This document shows positions 33,211 through 54,442 of a stretch of DNA of 64,000 nucleotides, piece by piece. This DNA is from Actinoplanes regularis. GTDB lineage: Bacteria > Actinomycetota > Actinomycetes > Mycobacteriales > Micromonosporaceae. The translations under genes were made by a program, and so were the position numbers. The DNA lies in assembly GCF_900188005.1 (NCBI RefSeq), contig NZ_FZNR01000004.1, positions 496,001 to 560,000 of the forward strand, given 5' to 3'. Below the pieces are notes generated by a model, which was not told the DNA's origin, did no database searches, and worked only from the letters and a program-made list of their open reading frames with translations. How positions within the stretch are numbered: the first letter of the stretch is position 1; each line of letters opens with the position of its first letter.

Positions 33211-33972
33211 GTGCTTGATCTCGACCGGTACTTCCTGGAGTTCGAAGCCGAAACGGCCAGATTGGCCGAGTTGGCGCGCGACGCGGACGTTCAGCAGCCG
33301 ATCCCGACCTGTCCTGGCTGGACGTTCGAGCAGTTGGTCGGGCATGTCGGCCGTGGGCACCGCTGGGCGGCCGAGATCGTCCGGCGGCGCTTGCCGGAGC
33401 CGATCCCGATGGGGGAGGTGGTCGTCCCCGCCGGCCCGGATGAGCGAGGCGAGTGGTTGATCGAGGGCGCCCGGATGCTTGCCGACGCGGTGCGGGACAC
33501 GGGGCCGGAGCAGCAGGTGTGGACGTGGCGGAAGGACCGGTCGGCGGGCTTCTGGCTCCGCAGGATGCTCCACGACGAGGTGGTGCACCGCTTCGACGCC
33601 GAACTGGCGCTGGGCATCGAGGGAGACCTGGCCGCGGACCTGGCCGCCGACGGGGTGTCCGACATGCTGGATACCGCCGCGATTCTCTCCAGGCCGGACA
33701 TCGGCGTGTCGAGCGCTTTCGCCGCCTTGGCGGGTACCGGTGAGTCCCTGCGGTTCGTCGCCACGGACGCGGACCACGAGTGGCTTGTCACTCGCAGCCC
33801 GGCCGGTGTCACCTGGCGGCAGGGCCACGACGCGGCGGACGTCACGGTACGTGGGTCTGCCTGCCGGCTGCTTCTCCTGCTCAACCGGCGTCTGCCGGTG
33901 GGAACGGCGGGCGTTGAGATCGTCGGCGATCGGGCGATCCTCGACCACTGGTGGTCGAACAGCGAATTCTGA
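33211..33972 (+). CDS. Maleylpyruvate isomerase-family (mycothiol-dependent type) protein
   Basis: A 253-aa DinB/MDMPI-fold protein. Hallmarks are CPGWTFEQLVGHVGRGHRWA near residue 35 and the metal-site helix RMLHDEVVHRFDAELALG, supplying two further His ligands. A C-terminal MDMPI_C-like domain (DVTVRGSACRLLLLLNRRL) follows. Many such actinobacterial proteins are annotated as mycothiol-dependent but few have been tested. The frame is open to 33172; the GTG at 33211, giving VLDLDRYF, fits family N-termini better. Confidence 0.83.
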   Translation: MLDLDRYFLEFEAETARLAELARDADVQQPIPTCPGWTFEQLVGHVGRGHRWAAEIVRRRLPEPIPMGEVVVPAGPDERGEWLIEGARMLADAVRDTGPEQQVWTWRKDRSAGFWLRRMLHDEVVHRFDAELALGIEGDLAADLAADGVSDMLDTAAILSRPDIGVSSAFAALAGTGESLRFVATDADHEWLVTRSPAGVTWRQGHDAADVTVRGSACRLLLLLNRRLPVGTAGVEIVGDRAILDHWWSNSEF

Positions 33973-34054
33973 CTGGCACGACCGGCGCTCCGGCCGGAAA
34001 GATCGGGCCGGAGCGCTGATCATCAGCGTTCCGGCCCGGTCGGTGTGGTTCGGG

Positions 34055-34537
34055 TCAGTTGACCTTGGCGTCGTTGACCGAAGGGTCGTCGGCCGAACCG
34101 GCCCCGCCGCCGGTGTTCTCGCCGGCCTTCGTCATGCTCGCCTTGACGGCGTCGGTGTCCTTGCAGGACGTCTGGAACTTGAGGATCGCCGAGCTGACCC
34201 CGGCGACCAGGACAGCCTCGTCCGGATTGCCGGCCGCCGACTCCGCCCGCTGCACGGCCCCGGCGAGCAGATCGGAGGCCGCGGTGATGATCGTGCTCTC
34301 GGAGGTCTTACCGAGAGTGACGATCTGCTTCGCGGTGGCGACGTCGAGGTCGCGCCCGTTCTGCCCCCGGACCGCCTGTTCGGCCACCGTGCACGCCCCG
34401 GCGGTCCCGTTGTCGAGGCCGGCCATGTTCGCTGCCCCGGCCGCGGTAGCGGTCGTCGGGGTCTCTTCGCTGTTAGCGCAGCCGGTGATCGCCAGGAGGG
34501 TGCACGTGGCGACAGCTGCGATGGTGGATCCACGCAT
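34055..34537 (-). CDS. Small lipoprotein of unknown function
   Basis: A 160-aa exported protein with the lipoprotein signal MRGSTIAAVATCTLLAITGC (Cys20). The mature part is helical (ACTVAEQAVRGQNGRDLD, STIITAASDLLAGAVQRAES) with two further cysteines and a Gly/Ser/Asp-rich tail. No catalytic motif is seen. It points away from the megasynthase gene, sharing the 193-bp upstream region. Confidence 0.8.
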   Translation of the reverse strand: MRGSTIAAVATCTLLAITGCANSEETPTTATAAGAANMAGLDNGTAGACTVAEQAVRGQNGRDLDVATAKQIVTLGKTSESTIITAASDLLAGAVQRAESAAGNPDEAVLVAGVSSAILKFQTSCKDTDAVKASMTKAGENTGGGAGSADDPSVNDAKVN

Positions 34538-34730
34538 GGGTCGGAAGGTTACCGGCGCGCGGGTGCGATCGACGGATCTGGGTTGCTCAGTGTGATGTAC
34601 GGTACGTCCGTTCTGACCCCGGCATGTGCGTTTTTCGCGGGCGGCCGCATAGTTATTACCCCTAGGCGCGCGAGCGCATAGTTACGCAGAGCGACAACGC
34701 CAGGTTGATCGGCACCGATAGGGTGCCCTG
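34538..34730. promoter_or_regulatory. Divergent control region of lipoprotein and megasynthase genes
   Basis: The direct repeat GCATAGTTA occurs at 34647-34655 and 34676-34684 (29-bp spacing, on one face of the helix). CCTAGG lies between the copies, and AT-rich sequence here contrasts with the surroundings. An activator or repressor site for the megasynthase gene is likely; no strong -35/-10 pair could be chosen. Confidence 0.45.
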
Positions 34731-47525
<12,795 letters not shown>

Positions 47526-48057
47526 CGCGACATCCACCGGCCCGCCCAACCGCCTTCCTCACGGAGTGCAACGCCTGCGGGGTCGCTCGATCGGCTTTAC
47601 TCGGGGGCGCAACCTCGGCATGGTCGTTCAGCTCGCTTCCTCGCGGGTGCTGCCTCGGCTTGGTCGTTCAGCTCGCTTCCTTGCGGGTGCTGCCTCGGCT
47701 TGGTCGTTCGGCTCGCTTCCTCGCGGGTACAACCTCCGCTGGGTCGTTCAGCTCGCTTTCCTCGCGGGGGCAACCTTCGCTGGGTCGCCCAACCCGTTTT
47801 CCTCACGGAGTGCAGCCTTCGCCGGATCGCTCAACCCGCTTCGGATCTTGGCAACCTATGCCCAGGTATCAGCCATAACTTGCCAAGGTCGAAATAAAAG
47901 CGGCCGCCTTGGGTAGGTGCGAGGTTGGGATCCCTCACGAGATTCGCGGCGGGGATGGCGGGCCTTGAGCTGGTGCTCCTGGTGGTGTCGTCGGTTCGGA
48001 CGGCACTGCGCCGCCAGCCGACTCCGCTGGCGGTGGTGACCGGCGCAGGAGTAAGAG
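47526..48057. other. 532-bp gene-free region downstream of the megasynthase
   Basis: No supported gene. The first 320 bp are the 40-bp tandem array described separately. The rest, up to the TetR stop, holds no recognisable terminator or RNA. Confidence 0.6.
47539..47842. repeat. Intergenic 40-bp minisatellite, about eight units
   Basis: Units begin near 47539, 47580, 47620, 47660, 47700, 47740, 47781 and 47822, with the consensus start TGGTCGTTCAGCTCGCTTCC and a 40-41 bp period. Middle copies are almost identical and outer copies are diverged. It directly follows the megasynthase stop. The lack of unique spacers excludes a CRISPR array. Confidence 0.88.
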
Positions 48058-48642
48058 TCAGCCGGTCGGGGCGACCATGGCAGCGACCTTGCGGAATGTG
48101 TCCGGCAGTGACGTCTCCGGGTGGTCGAGCCAGTACTGGACGCTGGTGCGCAACGCGGTCATGAACGTTGCGACCAGCGCCCGGGCCCGTAGCTCCGAGT
48201 CCGGGCCCGGAACCCGGGCGGCGACCACGCCGGCGAGGTCGCGCTCGATCGCCGTGTACGCCGCGATCTGGTGCGCGAGATGGTTCGGGTCACGATGCAG
48301 CTCGCGACGCTGGCTCAACCAGGTGGTGTCGGCGTCGGTGAACGCCTCGGTCAGCAGCCCCTGGGCCGCACCGGTGAGCACCGTCCACGGGTCGGCGGCC
48401 GGCTGTTGCCGGATCGACTCGCACAGCCGGCGCATCCGGTAGGCGTCGCGGTAGTAGAAGACTTCTTCCTTGTTCGCGAAATAGTTCGTGAACGTTCGCC
48501 GTGAGACCCCCGCCGCTTCCGCGATGGCGTCGATCGTGACATTGTCCGCGCCACGCTCGGCCGCCAGCCGGACGGCAGCCTCGTGCAGTGCCATCCGGGT
48601 GGCCAACTTCTTGCGTTCGCGCAGCCCGAGATTCTCCTCCAC
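48058..48642 (-). CDS. TetR/AcrR-family transcriptional regulator
   Basis: A 194-aa repressor with N-terminal HTH RKKLATRMALHEAAVRLAAE, then VTIDAIAEAAGVSRRTFTNY followed by FANKEEVF. The C-terminal ligand domain resembles the TetR_C group with TWLSQRRELHRDPNHLAHQI. It is divergent from the flippase-like gene with 65 bp between starts, where the AGTGCAAA repeat lies, so that gene is the likely target. A role for the megasynthase gene is possible but not shown. Confidence 0.92.
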   Translation of the reverse strand: MEENLGLRERKKLATRMALHEAAVRLAAERGADNVTIDAIAEAAGVSRRTFTNYFANKEEVFYYRDAYRMRRLCESIRQQPAADPWTVLTGAAQGLLTEAFTDADTTWLSQRRELHRDPNHLAHQIAAYTAIERDLAGVVAARVPGPDSELRARALVATFMTALRTSVQYWLDHPETSLPDTFRKVAAMVAPTG

Positions 48643-48677
48643 ACCGCAACCCTAGTGCGACATGGGCCACTTCTCAA

Positions 48678-48702
48678 AGTGCAAACTTGCCTGGAGTGCA
48701 AA
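48678..48702. promoter_or_regulatory. AGTGCAAA direct repeat, candidate TetR operator
   Basis: AGTGCAAA occurs at 48678-48685 and 48695-48702 (17-bp spacing) in the short divergent region between the TetR gene and the flippase-like gene. CAAAGTGCAAACTTG over the first copy is an imperfect palindrome, as expected for a TetR dimer. Confidence 0.5.
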
Positions 48703-48707
48703 GAAGG

Positions 48708-50234
48708 ATGAGGCTGAGTGGCGTGAACACCGGGAGGGACGCCGCACATCGGCCACGGAGATGGCGATGGCTGCCAAAATTCGCCGCGCTCGTGCTCATC
48801 GTGGCCGCCGTCTCGGTCACGATGTACGGCTGCCTTCCGGCCCCCGGCGCCATCTGGGCCATCCTGCGTACGGCGGACGTGCGCTGGGTGGTCGCCGCGC
48901 TCGCCGCGCAGGTGGTGTCGCAGGCCGCTTTCGCCCTGCAACAACGCCACCTGCTCCGGGCCGCGGGGGTGACCGTCTCCCCGGTGACGGCCCTGGCCAT
49001 CACCTACAGCAGGTCCGCGATCAGCCTGGTCCTGCCGGCCGGGTCGGCGGTGTCGGCGGCCTATGCCGTCCAGCAGTACCGGCGCCGCGGCGCGACCGCC
49101 GCCACCGCCGCCACGGTCACCGCCCTGTCCCTGATCGCCTCCATGACCGGCCTGCTCGCGGTCTGCGTCCTGGCATTCGGCCCGACCGTGCTCCTGACCT
49201 GGTGGCACTCGGCCTCCTACGAGGCGATCGCCGCCGCCGTCGTGCTGATCTCCGCCCTGATCACAGCGATCCGCACCCGCCCTCGCAACCCGCGACCAGC
49301 CCACCCGAACCACCTGCCATCTGCAACTGACAGCAGTGGCCAGCTGCCTTCCGCAGCGAACGGCGCTGCCTCGCTCCTTTCCACAATGGGCGGCGGTGGT
49401 CCGCTGCCGTCCCAGACGGGCGGCGGTGACTTGCTGCCTTCCGCAACGGGCGGCAGTGGTCAGCTGCCTTCCGCGGCGGGCGGCGCTGGCTTGCTGCTTT
49501 CCGCAATGGGCGGCGGTGGTTCGCTGCCGTCGCAAAGGGGCGGTGGTGGCTTGCTGCCTTCCGCAATGGGTGGCGGTGGTTCGCTGCCGTCGCAAAGGGG
49601 CGGTGGTGGCTTGCTGCCTTCCGCAACGGACGACAGTGGGCAACAGCCTTCCGCGGCGGGCAGCGGTGGTTCGCTGCTTTCCGTAAAGGAAGGTAGTGGC
49701 TCACTGCGTGCCGCGTGGAAGGGCGGCGATTCGCTGTTGCCTGTGGGCTTGGCCAGCGGCGCGTTCCGGAAACTCGCTGCCCGGATCCGCCGGGAGTGGA
49801 CGGCGGCAGTGACCGCCGCCCGTTCGATCCGTCCCCGCGACGGCGCCACAGCTGTCCTCTGGTCCGCGCTGAACTGGGCCGCGGACGCCTTCTGCCTGGT
49901 CGCCGCCGCCCAGGCTTGCGACCTTCCGGCGGGTTGGCGAACCGTCGGCGCCGCCTATCTGGTCGCGCAGGTGGTCCGTCAGATTCCGCTCAGCCCCGGT
50001 GGACTCGGCTTCGTCGAAGCGAGCCTGGTCACCGCCCTGAGCATGGGTGCCTTCCCGGCCGTCGCAACCGCCGCCGTCCTCGGTTACCGGCTCGTCTCCT
50101 TCTGGCTGATCCTGCCGGTCGGCCTGCTCACCTACCTCGGACTGCGCCGTATCCCAGCCCGGCCGATCGGTTTCTCGATGGCTTCGGTCTTGCGGCCGCG
50201 AGTCCCGGCCGCGCTCGTGGAATCGTCGCCCTGA
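48708..50234 (+). CDS. Lysylphosphatidylglycerol synthase-type (YbhN/AglD-like) membrane protein with repeat insert
   Basis: A 508-aa membrane protein of the LPG_synthase_TM family, flippase-like proteins for lipid or glycolipid translocation. Helices before the insert include FAALVLIVAAVSVTMYG and the family segment TYSRSAISLVLPAGSAVSAA. After it come VVRQIPLSPGGLGFVEASL (family PxGGxGxxE motif) and WLILPVGLLTYLGL. Between them, residues about 205-345 are a Gly/Ser/Leu repeat placed in a loop. The ATG at 48708 has no spaced ribosome site; a GTG at 48723 is an alternative start. Confidence 0.82.
   Translation: MRLSGVNTGRDAAHRPRRWRWLPKFAALVLIVAAVSVTMYGCLPAPGAIWAILRTADVRWVVAALAAQVVSQAAFALQQRHLLRAAGVTVSPVTALAITYSRSAISLVLPAGSAVSAAYAVQQYRRRGATAATAATVTALSLIASMTGLLAVCVLAFGPTVLLTWWHSASYEAIAAAVVLISALITAIRTRPRNPRPAHPNHLPSATDSSGQLPSAANGAASLLSTMGGGGPLPSQTGGGDLLPSATGGSGQLPSAAGGAGLLLSAMGGGGSLPSQRGGGGLLPSAMGGGGSLPSQRGGGGLLPSATDDSGQQPSAAGSGGSLLSVKEGSGSLRAAWKGGDSLLPVGLASGAFRKLAARIRREWTAAVTAARSIRPRDGATAVLWSALNWAADAFCLVAAAQACDLPAGWRTVGAAYLVAQVVRQIPLSPGGLGFVEASLVTALSMGAFPAVATAAVLGYRLVSFWLILPVGLLTYLGLRRIPARPIGFSMASVLRPRVPAALVESSP
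49318..49740 (+). repeat. 30/60-bp coding repeat in the flippase-like gene
   Basis: Imperfect 30-bp units, partly organised as 60-bp dimers, encode GGGGSLPSQRGGGGLLPSAM-like sequence, about 140 residues. Two adjacent 60-bp copies near 49510-49625 are identical over most of their length. The tract keeps the frame and lies in a hydrophilic loop. Confidence 0.88.
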
Positions 50235-50470
50235 CGCGGAGGCTGCCCGGGTCGATCTGTCCCGCTGGGGCGGGGCTCTCTGGGTCGATCTGTCGCGGTG
50301 ACACGAACACGAAGGTCGCCGAGGTCGCTTTATTGCGCTGACGCGGAGGCTGCCCGGGCCGATCTTGTTGCGCTGGAGCGGAGGCTCCCGGAGTGGATCT
50401 GTCCCGGCGATTTGGCGGGCCCCGAGCGGAATTGGCGCGCTGGCGCGGTGACCGTGGTCCGGCTGTGCCG
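50231..50470. repeat. Degenerate intergenic repeats after the flippase-like gene
   Basis: CTGACGCGGAGGCTGCCCGGG occurs at 50231 and 50338 and related pieces (GTCGATCTGT, GGAGGCTCCCGG) lie between and after them. The first copy overlaps the stop codon. No gene is supported in the 243 bp to the next stop. Confidence 0.7.
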
Positions 50471-50477
50471 TTTCCTG

Positions 50478-51077
50478 TCAGTCGAAGTGCAGCCCGCCCG
50501 TCCGGGTGCGCTTGAGCTCGAAGAATCCCGGATAGTTCGCCATGGTCCGGGCGGCGTCGAAGAGGCGGGCGGCTTCCTCGCCGCGTGGGATCCGGTTGAG
50601 GACCGGGCCGAAGAAGGCCACTCCGTCGATGTGGATCGTCGGGGTGCCGACATCCTCGCCGACCGGGTCCATGCCCTCGTGGTGGCACTTGCGCAGGGCT
50701 TCATCCCAATCGGTCACGTGCGCGGCCTCCGCCAGCGAGGCGGGTAGGCCCACCTCGGCGAGCGCCTGTGGGATCACCGCCGTGAAGTCCTTCTGGCCCT
50801 GTTTGTGGATGCGGGTGCCGAGCGCGGTGTAGAGGTCGCCGAGCACCTGCTCGCCGTGCTGCTCGGCGGCGGCGGTCACTACCCTGGCCAGGCCGAGCGA
50901 GCGGTCGACGAGATCGCGGTACCACTCTGGGAGCTCTCGGCCCTCGTTCAACACGTACAGACTCATGGGGCGGAAGCGCAGGTCGAAGTCGCGCAACGGG
51001 CGGACCTCGAGGATCCAGCGCGACGTGATCCAGGCGAACGGGCAGGCGGCGTCGAAATACAGGTCGACAGTGGTCAT
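50478..51077 (-). CDS. DsbA-family/mycothiol-dependent nitroreductase-like protein
   Basis: A 199-aa thioredoxin-fold protein resembling mycobacterial Rv2466c: [58 protein letters not shown]. The usual CPWC is CPFA here, so the second cysteine is missing and a monothiol mechanism or glutathione transferase-like role is likelier. The start MTTVDLY at 51077 has GAGGAG eight bases upstream. Confidence 0.83.
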   Translation of the reverse strand: MTTVDLYFDAACPFAWITSRWILEVRPLRDFDLRFRPMSLYVLNEGRELPEWYRDLVDRSLGLARVVTAAAEQHGEQVLGDLYTALGTRIHKQGQKDFTAVIPQALAEVGLPASLAEAAHVTDWDEALRKCHHEGMDPVGEDVGTPTIHIDGVAFFGPVLNRIPRGEEAARLFDAARTMANYPGFFELKRTRTGGLHFD

Positions 51078-51194
51078 CAGAATGCTCCTCACTGAGTTGC
51101 CGGGCCAACGCTAGGGCCTGGAATCGTCCGTCCCAAGTGCCAATCCTGGCGCAAGCGAATGGGCCAATGCATCGGACCAGCGTGGTACGCCGAA

Positions 51195-51214
51195 CATCAG
51201 ACCCTGGTCTGATG
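51195..51214. promoter_or_regulatory. 20-bp palindrome CATCAGACC-CT-GGTCTGATG
   Basis: Perfect 9-bp arms around a 2-bp centre, about 120 bp upstream of the DsbA-like gene start. The shape fits an operator for a GntR- or TetR-type dimer. The loop is too short for a normal terminator. Confidence 0.55.
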
Positions 51215-51309
51215 CGGCCCCGCGTCGCGCTGAATAGGTTCGATGCCATGGATGCCGAAACGTCGCCGGTTCGAGGCCACGCGCAGGGAGTTCAGTTGGG
51301 TGCCGGGTC

Positions 51310-51690
51310 TTGGCCCGGCTTGGCCGGGCGGGGTGTCGCCGTCCGCTCGCAATCCGGTCTGGTTGGACAGGCTATCGGTCGCCCGTCCCGAATCCGGTCG
51401 GGCTGAGAAGGACGCCGGTCGTTCGTCCGTAACCCGGTTGGGCTGAGCGGGGTGCCGGTCGTTCGTCCGCGGTTCGGTTGGGCTGAGCGGGGTGCTGGTC
51501 GCTTGTCCGGAACCCGGTCGGGTTGGGCAACGGTGCTGGTCGTTCGTCCGCGGTTCGGTTGGGCTGAGCGGGGTGCTGGTCGCTTGTCCGGAACCCGGTC
51601 GGGTTGGGCAACGGTGCTGGTCGCTCGTTTGCAGTCGGGTTCGGTCCGGCAACGTGTCGGTCGCCTGTCCCCAGTCCGGCCCGGCCGGGC
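51310..51690. repeat. Intergenic minisatellite, about 39-bp units with 77-bp higher order
   Basis: Units of the type GGTGCTGGTCGTTCGTCCGC, followed by GGTTCGGTTGGGCTGAGCG, alternate with a sister type carrying GGAACCCGGTCGGGTTGGGCA. One 77-bp pair is duplicated almost exactly (from about 51490 and 51568). Outer copies are diverged. Confidence 0.85.
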
Positions 51691-51752
51691 CGGGCGTTGA
51701 CCGTCAGGTCTCGGCTGGTCTGGTGGCGGTGCTGAGGACTCGGCTGGGCAGG

Positions 51753-52094
51753 TCAGTTCGAGGGGTCCGCGACCCCGACCATTGCCGCGTCGAGGATGCC
51801 GTATCGGGCCATCACGGCGGCGCGGCGAGCGTGGTTGACCGTGCGGACCCGGCGGGCGATGAAGAAGACGTCGATCAGGGACCAGACGCCGAGGCCGCCG
51901 AGAGTGAAGAGCATGGCGATCGAACGGCCGGTGTCGCCGAGATAGAAGCGGTGGCCGCCGAAGATGCCGGCGGCGCACCAGATCGCGTACGCAATCCTGG
52001 GGTTCTTCTTGATTGCGTCGTATTCCGACTCGGCGCGCAGCAAACGCAGACGCTCCCATTCCGGAAGGACGGCCTGGCCCTGCTCTAATTCCAT
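51753..52094 (-). CDS. TM2-domain membrane protein
   Basis: A 113-aa protein with a TM2 domain: two membrane helices joined by a short turn with the family pattern GGHRFYLGDTGRSIAMLFTL then GGLGVWSLIDVFFI. The N-terminal 40 residues are charged and cytoplasmic. TM2 proteins are widespread and their bacterial function is unknown. It has repeats on both sides in the flanking intergenic DNA. Confidence 0.88.
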   Translation of the reverse strand: MELEQGQAVLPEWERLRLLRAESEYDAIKKNPRIAYAIWCAAGIFGGHRFYLGDTGRSIAMLFTLGGLGVWSLIDVFFIARRVRTVNHARRAAVMARYGILDAAMVGVADPSN

Positions 52095-52606
52095 TCGGGC
52101 AACGATAGCGGTCCGGACGCCAGCGGTCCCACCGCCAGCGATCCGGGAATCAATGGTCCCGGAACCAGCGGTCGCGGCGCCAGGGATCCGTTCCCGCGCG
52201 AGCGGTGAGGGGAACTGGCGGTTCTGGCACTGAGTGGACCCCCGGGTCCCCGATTGGTGGTCTTGGGCTGGGCTGGACTAAACCCTCGGGTCCGCGGTTG
52301 GTGGTTCTGGCGCTTGGCGACCCTACCCTCGGGTCTGCGGTTGGTGGTTCTGGCACTTGGTGGGTCCAAGCCCTCGGGTCCGCGATTGGTGGTTCTGGCG
52401 CCTGGCGGGACCAAACCCTCGAGTTAGCGGTTGGTGGTCTTGGCGGTGCGCGGGACCTTACCCTCGGGTTCGCGGTTGGTTGCTCTGGTGCTGGGTGGGC
52501 CCGGGCCCACGGTTGATGGCCCTGGCGCTGGCCGGACCCCGGGGTCCGAGGTGCTGGAACCGATGGTCCCGGCGCTCCGTGGGCGGAGCGGCCCCGGCGA
52601 ACGTGA
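52095..52606. other. 512-bp gene-free region with repeats
   Basis: Filled mostly by a 45-bp minisatellite. The first 130 bp contain shorter CCAGCGGTCCC/CCAGCGATCC-like repeats. No gene, RNA or terminator is supported. Confidence 0.6.
52240..52560. repeat. Intergenic 45-bp minisatellite, about seven units
   Basis: Units with the core GCGGTTGGTGGTTCTGGC and CCCTCGGGTC recur at about 52294, 52337, 52382 and 52427, with diverged copies outside. The period is 43-45 bp. No unique spacers. Confidence 0.85.
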
Positions 52607-53401
52607 TCAGGGTTTGCGGGCGACGGCTCCGAAGAGGGAGGCCTCGACCGGCGTCGGGTGCTCCTCGGCGGCCGGGTCGGGACGCCATTCGCTGATCGCG
52701 GAGACGCCAGGTTCGATCAGTTCGAGGCCGGTGAAGAACTCCTCGAAGCCGGCGCGGGTGCGCGGATGGACGTCCGAACGCCCGGTTCGCAGTGATTCGT
52801 CCCAGCTTGCCTTCAACTCCGGGGTCAGGAAGTCGGTGGTCGCCATCGTCATCGTCAGGTAGCTGCCGGAGGGCAGGGCGTCGACCAGGGTGCGGACGAT
52901 CTCCACGGAACGGGCGTGCTCGGGCAGGAAATGTACGACCGCCACGAGGATCAGTGCGACCGGCTGGGACAGGTCGAGGATCTCCAGCGAGGTCAGGATC
53001 CTCGCCGGATCGCGCAGGTCCGCCTCCAGGTAGCGGGTCTGGCCCTCCGGGGTGCTGGTCAGCAGCGCCCGGGCGTGGACCATCACCATCGGGTCGTTGT
53101 CGACGTAGACGATCCGGCTCTCCGGGGCGACGCGTTGCGCCACCTGGTGCGTGTTGTCCGCGGTGGGCAGGCCGGTGCCGATGTCCAGGAACTGGCGGAT
53201 GCCGGCCTCGCCGGCCAGAAAACCGACCGCGCGTCGCAGGAAGGCGCGGTTGGCCCGGGCCGCTGTGCGAGCAGCGGGGTATGCCTTGGCGAGCAGGTCG
53301 CCGGACTCTCGATCGGCAGCGAAGTTGTCCTTGCCACCCAGCCAGTAGTTGTACCGGCGGGCCGGGTGCGGGACCCCGGTGTCGAGCTTGTCGATCGTCA
53401 C
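52607..53401 (-). CDS. DUF574-family SAM-dependent methyltransferase
   Basis: A 264-aa methyltransferase of the actinobacterial DUF574 (Methyltransf_19) family. Family marks are HPARRYNYWLGGKDNFAADR at the N-terminus, the SAM motif FLDIGTGLPTADNTHQVAQ, VYVDNDPMVMVHARALL, and GSYLTMTMATTD. Streptomycetes and relatives have many paralogues, some affecting development or antibiotic production; the substrate is unknown. It stands alone. Confidence 0.9.
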   Translation of the reverse strand: MTIDKLDTGVPHPARRYNYWLGGKDNFAADRESGDLLAKAYPAARTAARANRAFLRRAVGFLAGEAGIRQFLDIGTGLPTADNTHQVAQRVAPESRIVYVDNDPMVMVHARALLTSTPEGQTRYLEADLRDPARILTSLEILDLSQPVALILVAVVHFLPEHARSVEIVRTLVDALPSGSYLTMTMATTDFLTPELKASWDESLRTGRSDVHPRTRAGFEEFFTGLELIEPGVSAISEWRPDPAAEEHPTPVEASLFGAVARKP

Positions 53402-53527
53402 GCCGAAGATCCTAATAGGAAGCGGGGTGTGGCGACATCGGCCGCCGGGCGGTCACTGTTCGTGATCGATTATGTGCCCAGAGTATGGTGATTTGTCGAT
53501 CGGCGCCGAACGCGGCACTATGCACGG

Positions 53528-54442
53528 GTGCAGCGTTACCGAGTCGGAATCTTGGCTGTGGCGGCGGTCGTGGTCTTCGGCGGCGGCGGCCTGATCTATG
53601 CGGGTCTCAGCGACGGCTCCGGAGGTGAGGGCCTGCTTCCGAGCGCGCTCAACCTCGGCGGGCCGACCGCTTCGCCCACGCCGACCGGGCCCAGTCCCGA
53701 GGAGTTGGCGAAGGCTGAGCGCCTCAAGCGGGAGAAACAGCTCACCGCCGCGTTGAAGAAGCTGACTGCCACGTCACCGGAGTTCTCCGTCGCGGTCCAG
53801 GACAAGAAGACCGGTGAGACGTACGCCTACCGGGGCGATGAGCAGTACGACACCGCCAGCATCGTCAAGGCGCAGATCCTCGCCTGCATGCTGCTCAAGG
53901 ACCAGGACGCCGACCGCGAGCCCAGCGCCAGCGAGATGAACCTCGCCAAGCCGATGATCCAGCTCAGCGACAACAATGCGACCACCGCACTGTTCACGAA
54001 GATCGGCGGTACGGCCGCGGTCACCAAGTGCAACAAGCGGTTCGGGCTGACCGACACCAACGTCGTCACCTCGTGGGGTTTGACCAAGACCACCGCGCGC
54101 GACCAGATCAAGCTGCTCGCCGAGCTCGTCGACACCAAGGGCCCGCTGGACGCTGACTCCCGCAAGGCCGCGTTCAAGCTGATGAACACGGTCAACGCTC
54201 AGCAGGACTGGGGCGTCCCGGCGATCGCCAAGACCGGCGAGACGTTCACTGTCAAGAACGGCTGGGACACCCGATCGGCGGACGGCGGCCTCTGGGCGGT
54301 CAACACGATCGGCCGCGTCATCGACGGCGAGGACGTGGACGTGTCGGTCGCCGTGCTCTCCCACAACAACAAGTCCCAGGAGAGCGGCATCGTTCTGGTC
54401 GAAAAGGTCGCCAAGCTGACCCGGCAGTATCTCAAGTACTGA
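53528..54442 (+). CDS. Class A beta-lactamase-like serine hydrolase, membrane-anchored
   Basis: A 304-aa protein. An N-terminal helix (VGILAVAAVVVFGGGGLIYA) without a lipobox anchors it, followed by a Pro/Thr linker. The catalytic domain shows the SxxK motif in DTASIVKAQIL, SDN in MIQLSDNNATT and a KTG-like AIAKTGETF with GW downstream (VKNGWDT). The fold is that of class A beta-lactamases and PBP4-type peptidases; without the Glu166 region it may act on peptidoglycan rather than give resistance. GTG start at 53528. The end overlaps the convergent membrane-protein gene by 11 bp. Confidence 0.85.
   Translation: MQRYRVGILAVAAVVVFGGGGLIYAGLSDGSGGEGLLPSALNLGGPTASPTPTGPSPEELAKAERLKREKQLTAALKKLTATSPEFSVAVQDKKTGETYAYRGDEQYDTASIVKAQILACMLLKDQDADREPSASEMNLAKPMIQLSDNNATTALFTKIGGTAAVTKCNKRFGLTDTNVVTSWGLTKTTARDQIKLLAELVDTKGPLDADSRKAAFKLMNTVNAQQDWGVPAIAKTGETFTVKNGWDTRSADGGLWAVNTIGRVIDGEDVDVSVAVLSHNNKSQESGIVLVEKVAKLTRQYLKY

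Larger units (their letters stand above)
51078..51752. other. 675-bp gene-free region with repeats
   Basis: No supported gene. It contains the promoter side of the DsbA-like gene, the 20-bp palindrome at 51195-51214 and a minisatellite at about 51310-51690. Open frames crossing the array translate to simple repeats and are rejected. Confidence 0.6.

Noticed and set aside
47539..47842. Possible CRISPR array
   Set aside because: Units are contiguous tandem copies without unique spacers, and no cas genes are present. The same applies to 51310-51690 and 52240-52560.
51197..51652. 151-codon minus-strand frame with QATSTPLSPTEPRTNDQH-like repeats
   Set aside because: It is simply the translation of a minisatellite, has no ribosome site and no non-repeat domain.
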